DNA of 64,000 nucleotides from Bradyrhizobium sp. (GCF_022844465.1 NZ_JALHLP010000014.1:47189-111188), one strand, 5' to 3'; positions 1-11,811 are shown, numbered from the stretch's first letter. Made by a program: numbers and translations. The notes: generated by a model from the sequence alone, not told the origin.

Positions 1-1412
<1,412 letters not shown>

Positions 1413-1465
1413 ATCAGGCTCCGGTCGGCAGCAGGAAAATAGCAGGCAGGGGAGCGCGTGGATTG

Positions 1466-1527
1466 CCCCTCTCCCCAACCCCGAGAGCGAGCTTTGCCCG
1501 CCTCGGACCAAGCAAGGGGAGAGGGAG
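1466..1527. repeat. palindromic repeat family C (degenerate copy C1)
   Basis: CCCCTCTCCCCAACCCCGAG...CAAGGGGAGAGGGAG inverted arms between ureC and DUF559. Confidence 0.65.
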
Positions 1528-1556
1528 CCCGACGAGCGTACTTACCTCACGACGCA

Positions 1557-2015
1557 TCACGGCTTGTCCTCTTGGATATCATCAGCATCCGTGAGGGACG
1601 CATTAGCGGAAGGGTTCCCTCCCCCCTTGCGGGGGAGGGTTAGGGAGAGGGGTGCCGCTTGCTCCGCTGCCAGACCAATGGCGATAACAACACCCTCGAG
1701 ATTGTTCAGGACATCGTCATTGGTAAATCGGAGCACTCGATAGCCGCGCGATACAAGCCATTGATCGCGCCTGGCGTCGTGCCGGAGGCGCTCTTCCAAA
1801 TCGTGGCTTTCGCCATCAACCTCGACAACCAGCTTGCAGGAATGTGAAACAAAATCGGCGATGTAGTTGCCCATCGGAGTCTGACGGCGAAAGCGTAGGC
1901 CAACGAGCCGCTTTGCCTTGAGATGACGCCACAGCAACGTCTCCGCACGAGTCATCTCGCGCCTCAGCCGTTTTGCACGATCTCTCTGAACGTTGCTTAC
2001 CTCGTCGTGCGGCAT
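1557..2015 (-). CDS. DUF559 domain protein (Vsr-like / PD-(D/E)XK-type endonuclease fold), inserted between ureB and ureC
   Basis: ORF 1557..2087; likely start MPHDEVSNVQRD at 2015. Contains AETLLWRHLKAKRLVGLRFRRQ..IADFVSHSCKLVVEVDGESH..RDQWLVSRGYRVLRFTNDDVL, typical of DUF559. Confidence 0.85.
   Translation of the reverse strand: MPHDEVSNVQRDRAKRLRREMTRAETLLWRHLKAKRLVGLRFRRQTPMGNYIADFVSHSCKLVVEVDGESHDLEERLRHDARRDQWLVSRGYRVLRFTNDDVLNNLEGVVIAIGLAAEQAAPLSLTLPRKGGGNPSANASLTDADDIQEDKP
1617..1652. repeat. family C repeat C2, left arm of inverted repeat around DUF559
   Basis: CCCTCCCCCCTTGCGGGGGAGGGTTAGGGAGAGGGG; reverse complement of 2017..2052 with one mismatch. Confidence 0.9.
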
Positions 2016-2016
2016 A

Positions 2017-2052
2017 CCCCTCTCCCCAACCCTCCCCCGCAAGGGGGGAGGG
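2017..2052. repeat. family C repeat C3, right arm of inverted repeat around DUF559
   Basis: CCCCTCTCCCCAACCCTCCCCCGCAAGGGGGGAGGG; ends 1 nt before the DUF559 start codon. Confidence 0.9.
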
Positions 2053-2083
2053 AGCCTTGCCAGAGCGCTCCCCTCACGCGCGA

Positions 2084-2389
2084 TCACAGTTTCCCCTGCA
2101 CGTCGCCGCGGAAGCCGTAGATGACGCGCTTGCCAGCGAGCGCGACCAATTGCACGTCCCGGGTCTGGCCGGGCTCAAAGCGGACCGCGGTGCCGGCCGC
2201 GATGTCGAGACGCATGCCGCGGGCCTTCTTCCGATCGAATTTCAGCGCCGGGTTGGTCTCGAAGAAATGGTAGTGCGAGCCGACCTGGATCGGTCGGTCG
2301 CCGCTGTTGGCGACCGTGAGCGTCACGGTCTTGCGGCCGGCGTTGAGTTCGATCTCGCCGCCCTTGATGAAGAGTTCGCCGGGGATCAT
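2084..2389 (-). CDS. ureB: urease subunit beta
   Basis: [49 protein letters not shown]; start placed inside the longer 2084..2527 ORF, whose 5' part is a palindromic repeat. Confidence 0.95.
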   Translation of the reverse strand: MIPGELFIKGGEIELNAGRKTVTLTVANSGDRPIQVGSHYHFFETNPALKFDRKKARGMRLDIAAGTAVRFEPGQTRDVQLVALAGKRVIYGFRGDVQGKL

Positions 2390-2400
2390 CTTTCTTCCTC

Positions 2401-2499
2401 CGTCATTCCGGGGCGATGCGCAGCCTCGAACCCGGAATCTCGAGATGAATAACTTCTGGATTCCGGGTTCGGCCGCACAGCGGCCGCCCCGGAATGACG
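2401..2499. repeat. palindromic repeat family A (copy A1)
   Basis: CGTCATTCCGGGG...GAACCCGGAATCTCGAGAT...ATTCCGGGTTC...CCCCGGAATGACG; ureA-ureB junction. Confidence 0.9.
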
Positions 2500-2510
2500 T
2501 GCTCGGTGCA

Positions 2511-2813
2511 TCACCGGATCGGCTCATGCACGGTGACGAGCTTGGTGCCGTCGGGAAACGTCGCCTCGACCTGGATGTCGTGGATCATCTCGGCAATGCC
2601 GTCCATGCACTGCGCGCGGGTGATGACCTGCGCGCCGGATTGCATCAGTTCGGCCACCGTGCGGCCGTCGCGCGCGCCCTCGACGATGAAATCGGAGATG
2701 ATGGCGATCGCCTCGGGGTGATTGAGCTTGACGCCGCGCTCCAGCCGCCGGCGCGCCACCATGGCCGCCATCGAGATCAAGAGCTTGTCCTTTTCGCGGG
2801 GAGACAGGTTCAT
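2511..2813 (-). CDS. ureA: urease subunit gamma
   Basis: [57 protein letters not shown], canonical UreA. Confidence 0.97.
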   Translation of the reverse strand: MNLSPREKDKLLISMAAMVARRRLERGVKLNHPEAIAIISDFIVEGARDGRTVAELMQSGAQVITRAQCMDGIAEMIHDIQVEATFPDGTKLVTVHEPIR

Positions 2814-2850
2814 GCGAGCACTCGTGATTGATGGCCCTGCGTCAGGGCCA

Positions 2851-3687
<837 letters not shown>

Positions 3688-3722
3688 CCGTTCCCCAATG
3701 CGTTAGCTCGAGAGCGAGATCG

Positions 3723-4418
3723 CTACAGCGCCATCTGGCGGCTGATCTCGGCCGGATCGAGGTTGGCGCGGTCACAGGCATATTTCACGGCACCGCGATC
3801 CATGACCGCGAAGTTGTCGCCGAGCTCGCAGGCAAAGTCGAGATATTGTTCGACGAGCACGATCGCGATGTTGCCGAGGCTGCGCAGATAGGCGATGGCG
3901 CGGCCGATGTCCTTGATGATCGAAGGCTGGATGCCCTCGGTCGGCTCGTCCAAGAGCAACAGCCTTGGCCGCATCACCAGCGCCCGGCCGATCGCCAGTT
4001 GCTGTTGCTGCCCGCCGGAGAGATCGCCGCCGCGCCGCCCCAGCATCGAGTTCAGCACCGGAAACAGCGAAAACACGTCGTCGGGGATATGGCGGTCCTC
4101 GCGCTTGAGCGGACCGAATCCGGTCTTGAGATTTTCCTCCACCGTCAGCAGCGGAAAGATCTCGCGGCCCTGCGGCACGAAGCCGATGCCGCGGCGCGCC
4201 CGCTCGTAAGGCTTGAGGCCGGTGATGTCGTCGCCGTCCAGCGTGATCGATCCGCCTGAAATCGGGTACTGGCCGACCAGCGCGCGCAGCAGCGAGGTCT
4301 TGCCGACGCCGTTCCGCCCGAGCACACAAGTCACCTTGCCAGGGCCGGCAGACAGCGAAACGCCGCGTAACGCCTGCGCCGCGCCATAGTGAAGGCTGAT
4401 ATTGTTGACCTTCAGCAT
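3723..4418 (-). CDS. urtE: urea ABC transporter ATP-binding protein UrtE
   Basis: Walker A GRNGVGKTS, LSGGQQQQLAIGRAL, LLLDEPTEGIQPSIIKDIG; last gene of the urt set. Confidence 0.93.
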   Translation of the reverse strand: MLKVNNISLHYGAAQALRGVSLSAGPGKVTCVLGRNGVGKTSLLRALVGQYPISGGSITLDGDDITGLKPYERARRGIGFVPQGREIFPLLTVEENLKTGFGPLKREDRHIPDDVFSLFPVLNSMLGRRGGDLSGGQQQQLAIGRALVMRPRLLLLDEPTEGIQPSIIKDIGRAIAYLRSLGNIAIVLVEQYLDFACELGDNFAVMDRGAVKYACDRANLDPAEISRQMAL

Positions 4419-4446
4419 TTGGCACGCCGCTCCGAACGAGAGGTCT

Positions 4447-4545
4447 CGTCATACCCCGCGAAGGCGGGGTATCCAGTACGCCGCGCCTCTGCGGTGAACT
4501 TCACTGTCTCGGAGTACTTGATCGTCCGCCTTCGCGGACGATGAC
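4447..4545. repeat. palindromic repeat family B (copy B1)
   Basis: CGTCATACCCCGCGAAGGCGGGGTATCCAGTACGCC...CGTCCGCCTTCGCGGACGATGAC; urtD-urtE junction. Confidence 0.85.
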
Positions 4546-4575
4546 AACTTTCGCGAGGAACCGTCAGCATGCGCT

Positions 4576-5337
4576 TCATCTTCCCAAATACACTTCGATC
4601 ACCCGCTCGTTCGACGAAACCTGGTCGATGGTCCCCTCCGCCAGCACCGCGCCTTCATGCAGGCAGGTGACCTTGACGCCAAGCTCGCGCACGAAGGCCA
4701 TGTCGTGCTCGACGACCATGACCGTCTTTTCCTTGTTGATTTCCTTGAGCAGTTCCGCGGTCTGCTGGGTCTCGACGTCGGTCATGCCGGCGACCGGCTC
4801 GTCGACCAGCAGCAGTTTGGGGTCCTGTGCCAGCAGCATCCCGATCTCCAGCCATTGCTTCTGGCCGTGCGACAGGCTGCCCGCCAGCCGGCTGCGCGCA
4901 TCCTTCAGCCGGATGGTTTCCAGCACGCGGTCGATCCGTTCGGCTTCCGGCTTGCTACCGCGCCAGAACAGCGTGCCCTTGACGCTGTGGTCGACATTGA
5001 GCGCCAGCAGCAGATTATCCTCGATGGTGTGGCTCTCGAACACCGTCGGCTTCTGGAACTTACGGCCGATGCCGAGTTCGGCGATGCGGGTTTCGTCGAG
5101 CCGCGTCAGGTCGGTGATCCCGTCGAACAGCACCGTGCCCTCGTCCGGCCTGGTCTTGCCGGTGATGATATCCATCATCGTGGTCTTGCCGGCGCCGTTC
5201 GGGCCGATGATCGCGCGCATCTCGCCGGGCTCAAGCGTCAATGACAGATTGTTGATGGCGTGAAAGCCGTCGAACGAAACATGCACGCCGTCCAAATAGA
5301 GCAGCGCGGACGTGACCCTGATCTCCATGGCGTTCAT
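4576..5337 (-). CDS. urtD: urea ABC transporter ATP-binding protein UrtD
   Basis: GPNGAGKTTMMDIITGKTRPDEGTVLFDG, LSHGQKQWLEIGMLL; start MNAMEIRV overlaps the urtC end. Confidence 0.93.
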   Translation of the reverse strand: MNAMEIRVTSALLYLDGVHVSFDGFHAINNLSLTLEPGEMRAIIGPNGAGKTTMMDIITGKTRPDEGTVLFDGITDLTRLDETRIAELGIGRKFQKPTVFESHTIEDNLLLALNVDHSVKGTLFWRGSKPEAERIDRVLETIRLKDARSRLAGSLSHGQKQWLEIGMLLAQDPKLLLVDEPVAGMTDVETQQTAELLKEINKEKTVMVVEHDMAFVRELGVKVTCLHEGAVLAEGTIDQVSSNERVIEVYLGR

Positions 5338-5341
5338 GCGC

Positions 5342-6511
5342 TCACTCCGCCGGCTTTGGTTGGGCGACGCCGCCCTGGCGATCACCGCCTTCGGTTCTGG
5401 CCGACAATGGTTCCGGCTTCCGCCGCTCCCACCACGCGTTGAAGGTGCCGATGATCCCCTTCGGCAGGAGCAGCGTCACCAGGATGAACAGCGCGCCGAG
5501 CATGAACAGCCAGTACGGCGCCAGCGGGCCCGACGTGAAGTAGGTCTTGGCGTAGTTGACGACGACAGCGCCGAGGGCGGCGCCGACCAGCGTGCCGCGA
5601 CCGCCGACCGCGACCCAGATCACGGCCTCGATCGAATTGCCGGGCGCGAACTCGCCGGGATTGATGATGCCGACTTGCGGCACGTAGAGCGCGCCGGCGA
5701 CACCGGCCATGCAGGCCGACAGCGTGAACACGAACAGCTTGTAGGACTCGACGCGGTAACCGAGAAACCTGGTGCGGGATTCAGCGTCGCGGATCGCGAT
5801 CAGGACCTTGCCAAGCTTCGAGGTGACCACGGCCCGGCAGATCAGGAAGGTCAGGATCAGCGCCGCGCAACTGAGCATGAACAGGGTGGCGCGGGTGCCG
5901 TCGACCTGCACGTTGAAGCCCAAAATGTCCTTGAAGTCGGTCAGGCCGTTGTTGCCGCCGAACCCGAAATCGTTGCGGAAGAACGCCAGCAACAATGCAT
6001 AGGTCATGGCCTGGGTGATGATGGAGAGATAGACGCCGGTGACCCGGGAGCGGAACGCCAGCCAGCCGAAGCAGAACGCCAGGAGACCCGGCACGACAAC
6101 GACCATCAGCGCCGCGAACCAGAACATGTCGAATCCGTACCAGTACCAAGGCAGGCCCGGATAATTCAGGAACACCATGAAGTCGGGCAGGACCGGGTTG
6201 CCGTAGACGCCACGGCTGCCGATCTGCCGCATCATGTACATGCCCATCGCGTAACCGCCGAGCGCGAAGAAGGCGCCGTGACCCAGCGAGAGAATGCCGC
6301 AATAACCCCATATCAGGTCGATCGCGAGCGCCAGGATGGCGTAGCAGGCGTATTTTCCAAACAGCGCCACCAGATAGGTCGGCACCTGGAACATCGATCC
6401 GGCCGGCAACAACAGGTTCAATAACGGAATCAGCACGCCGAGGCCGGCGACGACGATGATGAAGATGGTGGCGCTGCGATCCAGCGACCGCGTCAGCACG
6501 TGCGGCGTCAT
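5342..6511 (-). CDS. urtC: urea ABC transporter permease UrtC
   Basis: Polytopic LivM-like permease; start MTPHVLTRSLDRSATIF at 6511, as upstream codons of the ORF lie in a palindromic repeat. Confidence 0.92.
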   Translation of the reverse strand: MTPHVLTRSLDRSATIFIIVVAGLGVLIPLLNLLLPAGSMFQVPTYLVALFGKYACYAILALAIDLIWGYCGILSLGHGAFFALGGYAMGMYMMRQIGSRGVYGNPVLPDFMVFLNYPGLPWYWYGFDMFWFAALMVVVVPGLLAFCFGWLAFRSRVTGVYLSIITQAMTYALLLAFFRNDFGFGGNNGLTDFKDILGFNVQVDGTRATLFMLSCAALILTFLICRAVVTSKLGKVLIAIRDAESRTRFLGYRVESYKLFVFTLSACMAGVAGALYVPQVGIINPGEFAPGNSIEAVIWVAVGGRGTLVGAALGAVVVNYAKTYFTSGPLAPYWLFMLGALFILVTLLLPKGIIGTFNAWWERRKPEPLSARTEGGDRQGGVAQPKPAE

Positions 6512-6516
6512 GATGT

Positions 6517-6666
6517 CCCCTCTCCCGCTTGCGGGGGAGGGTTGGGGTGGGGGTCTGTCCACGAGCGCCAGCGCCCGGTGCAGGCACCCCCACCCGCCGC
6601 GCTCTGACGAGCACGTCGACCTAAGAGCGAGCTTCGCTCGTCTCGACCCCCGCAAGCGGGAGAGGT
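6517..6666. repeat. palindromic repeat family C (copy C4)
   Basis: CCCCTCTCCCGCTTGCGGGGGAGGGTTGGGGTGGGGG...CCCCCGCAAGCGGGAGAGG; urtB-urtC junction. Confidence 0.9.
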
Positions 6667-6710
6667 AAGCAGGCATCGCCCAGGATAGCCGCACATTGCA
6701 AAGTCCGAGA

Positions 6711-8324
6711 TCATGCCTCCACCGCCCGGCCCTTGAGCGCGAACAGCCCGCGCGGCCGCTTCTGGATGAACAGGATGATCAGCACCAGAATGGCGATCTT
6801 GCCGAGCACCGCACCCGCGACCGGCTCCAGGAACTTGTTGGCGATGCCGAGCGTGAAGGCGCCGACCAGCGTGCCCCACAGGTTGCCGACGCCGCCGAAC
6901 ACGACGACCATGAAGGAATCGATGATGTAGCTCTGGCCGAGATTGGGGCTGACATTGTCGATCTGCGACAGAGCCACGCCTGCGATCCCGGCGATGCCCG
7001 AGCCGAGGCCGAAGGTCAGCGCATCGACACGGGAAGTGGCGATTCCCATCGAGGCAGCCATCCGGCGATTCTGGGTCACGGCGCGCATCTCCAGCCCAAG
7101 CGCCGTATAGCGCAGCATGCCGAGCAGGATGGCGAACACGGCCAGCGTGAAGCACAGGATCCAGAGCCGGTTATAGGTGATGGTGATCTGCCCGAGTTCG
7201 AAGGCGCCGCTCATCCAGGAGGGATTGCCGACCTCGCGGTTGGTAGGGCCGAACATAGTGCGTACCGCCTGTTGCAACACCAGAGAGAGGCCCCAGGTCG
7301 CCAGCAGCGTTTCCAGCGGACGGCCATAGAGGAAGCGGATGATGCCGCGTTCAATCAGGACGCCGATGCCGCCGGCAACCAGAAAAGCGAGCGGTGCTGC
7401 GATCAGGAGCGAGTAGTCGAACAGGCCGGGATAGCGGGTACGAATGATCTCCTGGACCACGAAAGTGGTATAGGCGCCAATCATCACCATCTCGCCATGG
7501 GCCATGTTGATGACGCCCATGACGCCGAAGGTGATGGCCAGCCCGATCGCCGCGAGCAGCAGCACCGAGCCGAGCGACAGGCCGTACCACGCATTCTGCA
7601 CCATCGACCACGCCGCAAGATTGCCCTGGATCGAGGTGATGGCGCTGGCGGCGGCCCGCGCGACGTTGGGCGGCACGTCGCCGCCCAATCCGGTCAACAG
7701 CGCCAACGCCTCTTGGTCGCCCCGCGCCCTGACAATGGCGACGGCTTCCAGCTTCTCGGCCTCCGTAGCGTCCGGCTTGTAGAGCAGGATGGCGGCGCGG
7801 GCCTCGGTGAAAGCGGTCCTGGCGCGCTTGTTGGTTTCAGTGGCCAGCGCCCCGTCGATCACGGCAAGCGCGCTCGCGTCATGGCTCTTGAAGACCGATT
7901 GCGCGGCCGCAATCCGCTTCGCGGGGTCGGGGGACAGCAATGTCAGGCCACCGAGAGCGGCCTCCACGGTACGGCGCAGGCGGTTGTTGAGGCGAACGGC
8001 GGCGGCGCCGTCCGGCAGCCTGTCCACGGCCGCGCCGGTCGCGGCATCGATGACCTTGCCATCGCCTTGGGTGACGAAGACTTTGCGGGATTGCGGATCA
8101 GCCGACAACCGGCCCTCCCGCAGCGCGCTGATGATGGCAAGGGCCAGCGGATTTCCCGAGGTTGCGACCGCGCCGATCGCCGCGTCGGTGTCGGAAAACT
8201 CGTCATTGGCGAATTTGGCGACCGCTTCCTCGAACGGACCCCCGAGCGCCGGAGCGGCAAGGGCCACGGACAACAGGATCGCGAGCAAAAACGCGCGAAT
8301 GCGGTCAAGGAAATTGGTAGACAC
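6711..8324 (-). CDS. urtB: urea ABC transporter permease UrtB with N-terminal extracytoplasmic extension
   Basis: C-terminal LivH-like permease (GVMGVINMAHGEMVMIGAYTTF); about 230-aa N-terminal segment after a signal-like sequence. Confidence 0.93.
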   Translation of the reverse strand: MSTNFLDRIRAFLLAILLSVALAAPALGGPFEEAVAKFANDEFSDTDAAIGAVATSGNPLALAIISALREGRLSADPQSRKVFVTQGDGKVIDAATGAAVDRLPDGAAAVRLNNRLRRTVEAALGGLTLLSPDPAKRIAAAQSVFKSHDASALAVIDGALATETNKRARTAFTEARAAILLYKPDATEAEKLEAVAIVRARGDQEALALLTGLGGDVPPNVARAAASAITSIQGNLAAWSMVQNAWYGLSLGSVLLLAAIGLAITFGVMGVINMAHGEMVMIGAYTTFVVQEIIRTRYPGLFDYSLLIAAPLAFLVAGGIGVLIERGIIRFLYGRPLETLLATWGLSLVLQQAVRTMFGPTNREVGNPSWMSGAFELGQITITYNRLWILCFTLAVFAILLGMLRYTALGLEMRAVTQNRRMAASMGIATSRVDALTFGLGSGIAGIAGVALSQIDNVSPNLGQSYIIDSFMVVVFGGVGNLWGTLVGAFTLGIANKFLEPVAGAVLGKIAILVLIILFIQKRPRGLFALKGRAVEA

Positions 8325-8346
8325 AATACGACCCCGGCAGGAGGGT

Positions 8347-8378
8347 GGGAGAAGGCGGCGATGAAGCCGCCTTCTCCC
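8347..8378. promoter_or_regulatory. perfect 13-bp stem-loop in the urtA-urtB junction
   Basis: GGGAGAAGGCGGC-GATGAA-GCCGCCTTCTCCC; no T-tract on the minus strand, so more likely an mRNA-stabilising or attenuating hairpin than a full terminator. Confidence 0.75.
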
Positions 8379-8445
8379 CTCTTTCTTGGTAGTTCAGTGG
8401 GTTAGGTGTTTAATAGGAGGTGATTGTTGCAGTTCAGACTGCGGG

Positions 8446-9762
8446 TCAGGAACCCTGCCCGCCGCACTTCTCGGTCTTGGTGTTGTAGTTGCCGCACTTC
8501 TTGCCAACCCAGTCGCCGATCAGGTCCCTGGATCCCTCGAGCTCCTTCGACCAGGCGTCGCCGGCCACCAGGCCCGGGGTCTTCCACACCACGTCGAACT
8601 GGCCGTTGGCTTTGATTTCGCCAATGAAGACCGGCTTGGTGATGTGATGGTTCGGCAGCATCTTGGAGACGCCGCCGGTCAGGTTCTTGGCTTCGATGCC
8701 GGGCAGCGCGTCGATCACCTTGTCGACGTCGGTCGACTTCACCTTCTCGACCGCCTTGACCCACATTTCGAAGCCGATGACGTGCGCTTCCATCGGGTCG
8801 TTGGTCACCCGCTTCGGATTCTTGGTATAGGCCTGCCAGGCCTTGATGAACTTCTCGTTTTCCGGGTCCTTGATCGACTGGAAATAGTTCCAGGCGGCGA
8901 GATGGCCGAGCAGCGGCTTGGTGTCGATGCCGGCGAGTTCTTCTTCGCCGACCGAAAACGCCACCACCGGGATGTCGGTCGCCTTGACGCCCTGGTTGCC
9001 GAGTTCCTTGTAGAAGGGGACGTTGGCGTCACCGTTGATGGTGGAAACCACCGCGGTCTTCTTGCCGGCCGAGCCGAACTTCTTGATGTCGGCTACGATC
9101 GTCTGCCAGTCGGAATGACCGAACGGCGTATAGTTGATCATGATGTCTTCCTGCTTGACGCCCTTTGACTTCAAGTAGGCTTCGAGAATCTTGTTGGTGG
9201 TGCGCGGATAGACGTAGTCGGTGCCGGCCAATACCCAGCGCGTCACCTTCTCGTCCTTCATCAGATAATCGACCGCGGGAATCGCCTGCTGGTTTGGCGC
9301 GGCGCCGGTGTAAAACACGTTGCGCTCGCTCTCCTCGCCCTCGTACTGCACGGGGTAGAATAGGATGCTGTTCAACTCCTTGAACACCGGAAGCACGGAT
9401 TTGCGCGAAACCGATGTCCAGCAGCCGAACACAACCGAAACCTTGTCCTTGGTGATCAGTTCGCGCGCCTTCTCCGCAAACAGTGGCCAGTTCGACGCCG
9501 GGTCGACCACGACGGCCTCAAGCTTCTTGCCAAGCACGCCGCCCTTCTTGTTCTGCTCGTCGATCAGAAAGAGAACGGTGTCTTTCAGCGTGGTTTCGCT
9601 GATGGCCATGGTGCCGGAAAGCGAGTGCAGGACGCCGACCTTGATGGTCTCTTGCGCCTTAGCGCTGGTGAACGCGGCCAAACCCAGAACCATGCCGGCG
9701 GTCGCCGCCAACCAACGGCGGCGGCTGAGCGTCGCTGTATCGTGAGTGAATTGTATAGGCAT
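8446..9762 (-). CDS. urtA: urea ABC transporter substrate-binding protein UrtA
   Basis: ETIKVGVLHSLSGTMAISETTLKDTVLFLIDEQNKKGGVLGKKLEAVVVDPASNWPLFAEKARELI, typical UrtA. Confidence 0.95.
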   Translation of the reverse strand: MPIQFTHDTATLSRRRWLAATAGMVLGLAAFTSAKAQETIKVGVLHSLSGTMAISETTLKDTVLFLIDEQNKKGGVLGKKLEAVVVDPASNWPLFAEKARELITKDKVSVVFGCWTSVSRKSVLPVFKELNSILFYPVQYEGEESERNVFYTGAAPNQQAIPAVDYLMKDEKVTRWVLAGTDYVYPRTTNKILEAYLKSKGVKQEDIMINYTPFGHSDWQTIVADIKKFGSAGKKTAVVSTINGDANVPFYKELGNQGVKATDIPVVAFSVGEEELAGIDTKPLLGHLAAWNYFQSIKDPENEKFIKAWQAYTKNPKRVTNDPMEAHVIGFEMWVKAVEKVKSTDVDKVIDALPGIEAKNLTGGVSKMLPNHHITKPVFIGEIKANGQFDVVWKTPGLVAGDAWSKELEGSRDLIGDWVGKKCGNYNTKTEKCGGQGS

Positions 9763-9835
9763 GAAATGTCATCTCCCTGACGCAGGCGTTGAAACGCTGC
9801 GAAACGGCCCCACGGCCGCCTGCGTTAACGGAATC

Positions 9836-9850
9836 GCAAGAACCGTGCCA
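9836..9850 (-). promoter_or_regulatory. sigma-54 (-24/-12) promoter candidate upstream of urtA
   Basis: Minus strand TGGCACGGTTCTTGC matches TGGCACG-N4-TTGC with 10 bp between GG and GC; about 75 bp upstream of the urtA start. Confidence 0.8.
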
Positions 9851-10329
9851 CGGCTCAGGCACCGTATAAGCCCATCAAATCGCTTTGGAATCTTCGTCGG
9901 ACACAAAAACGTCGCGGCAGACTGCCTGATATTTGGACGCGAGAATTGTTGGCTTTGGAAGCAAACTGTACTTTTTATAGGCAATCCGAGCAATTTGGCT
10001 AAATTTCTTGCAGACCCTATCAAGCCGATCGTGCAAGCGGGCGCCGAGATTAGTTGGCAAACCTGAGAGTGCCGCCGGTTTTTTAACCTCGCTCGCAGCG
10101 GTTGCGGGATTTAGCTTGAAAGAACAGGCTGGGTACTCCATATGAACGAGGTGACCTTGAGAATCATCAGGTCCTTGCGAGCCGCGTGTTCTGATCCCGT
10201 TCAACGGTTTCTGGCTTGCCCCCTCAGCTAGCAAAACCGACGCCCCAAACACGCGGGTGTCTCTGACACCTCTCGCGCGCTCCTGGCCATGAAGCCGGGC
10301 GCCTGCCTTTTAATGGAAAGAACCCGCTT

Positions 10330-11811
10330 TTGACCTCCTTTCAGGATTTCGGCCTTGCCGATCCGATTTCGCGTGCGCTCAAGGAAGAGAACTATCTCAC
10401 CCCCACGCCGATCCAGACCCAGACCATCCCTCTCGCATTGACCGGCCGTGACGTCGTCGGCATCGCCCAGACCGGCACCGGCAAGACGGCTGCCTTCGCG
10501 CTTCCGATCCTGCACCGCATTCTCGAGAACCGCATCCGCCCGCAGCCCAAGAGCTGCCGCGTGCTGGTGCTCTCGCCCACCCGTGAACTGTCGGGCCAGA
10601 TTCTTGACAGCTTCAACGCCTATGGCCGCCATATCCGGTTGACATCGGCGCTGGCGATCGGCGGCGTGCCGATGGGCCGACAGGTCCGCTCGATCATGCA
10701 AGGCGTCGAGGTGCTGGTGGCGACCCCCGGTCGGCTGCTCGATCTTGTGCAGAGCAACGGGCTCAAGCTCGGCCAGGTCGAATTCCTGGTGCTCGACGAA
10801 GCCGACCGCATGCTCGACATGGGCTTCATCAACGACATCAGGAAGATCGTCGGCAAATTGCCGATCAAGCGGCAGACGCTGTTCTTCTCGGCCACAATGC
10901 CCAAAGACATCGCCGAGCTCGCCGAAGCCATGCTGCGCGATCCCGCCCGCGTGGCGGTGACGCCGGTGGCCTCCACGGTGGATCGGATCACCCAGCGCAT
11001 CATCCAGGTCGATTTCGCAGCCAAATCGGGGGTGCTGGCACAACTCCTGAAACAGGAACCGGTCGACCGCGCGCTGATCTTTACCCGCACCAAGCACGGC
11101 GCCGACAAGGTCGTGAAGACCCTGGAACGGGCCGGCATCGCCGCCAACGCCATTCACGGCAACAAGTCGCAGAACCACAGGGAACGCGTGCTGGCGGCGT
11201 TCCGAACCGGCGAGATCCGCACCCTGGTGGCCACCGACATCGCGGCCCGCGGCATCGACGTCGACGGCATCAGCCATGTCGTCAATTTCGACCTGCCCAA
11301 CGTGCCCGAAACCTATGTCCACCGCATCGGACGCACCGCCCGGGCCGGCGCCGAAGGCATTGCGATCTCGTTGATCGCGGGCGCCGAGGAGATGGGCTAT
11401 CTGCGCGACATCGAGCGGCTCATCCGCATTACCTTGCCTCGGGAAGACCGTCGCACGCCCGGCAGCCGCGACACCGCGCCGGCCCCCGCGTCGCGCCCGG
11501 CGCAACACCGGGGCGGCAGGCCCGCCCCGCGCGCCCACGCCGGCAGGGGCCAGGACCCGCGGGTTCATGAGCCGAGAGGACACGAACCGAGGGGTCATGA
11601 ATCCGCTTCGGCGACAAAAGGCCCTCGCCGTCCCCGGCGCGGTGGTGGTAATAATCCGCCGCCGCCGAGCCGACACGAACAGCCGCGTCCGGTCCAGCAG
11701 GGCGGCAAGAGCCAGGCGGGCCAGAGCGAGGGTATTCAGGGCGTCGCCTTCTTGCATCGCGAGAGCCGTCCGAATACCCAACCGAACCGTACCCACCGAC
11801 CGCAGCGCTAG
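10330..11811 (+). CDS. rhlE: DEAD/DEAH-box RNA helicase (RhlE-like), TTG start
   Basis: Q motif [53 protein letters not shown]; low-complexity basic C-terminal tail. Confidence 0.92.
   Translation: MTSFQDFGLADPISRALKEENYLTPTPIQTQTIPLALTGRDVVGIAQTGTGKTAAFALPILHRILENRIRPQPKSCRVLVLSPTRELSGQILDSFNAYGRHIRLTSALAIGGVPMGRQVRSIMQGVEVLVATPGRLLDLVQSNGLKLGQVEFLVLDEADRMLDMGFINDIRKIVGKLPIKRQTLFFSATMPKDIAELAEAMLRDPARVAVTPVASTVDRITQRIIQVDFAAKSGVLAQLLKQEPVDRALIFTRTKHGADKVVKTLERAGIAANAIHGNKSQNHRERVLAAFRTGEIRTLVATDIAARGIDVDGISHVVNFDLPNVPETYVHRIGRTARAGAEGIAISLIAGAEEMGYLRDIERLIRITLPREDRRTPGSRDTAPAPASRPAQHRGGRPAPRAHAGRGQDPRVHEPRGHEPRGHESASATKGPRRPRRGGGNNPPPPSRHEQPRPVQQGGKSQAGQSEGIQGVAFLHRESRPNTQPNRTHRPQR

Noticed and set aside
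6696-8405. 569-aa plus-strand ORF opposite urtB
   Set aside because: Antisense shadow ORF; no RBS or domain support.
9995-10012. TTGGCTAAATTTCTTGCA as a second sigma-54 promoter (plus strand)
   Set aside because: Spacing between GG and GC is 11 bp, not 10, and the -24 element is poor.
11560-11610. Short tandem repeat in rhlE ([13 protein letters not shown])
   Set aside because: Low-complexity RGG-like helicase tail, expected for RhlE-type proteins, not a separate element.
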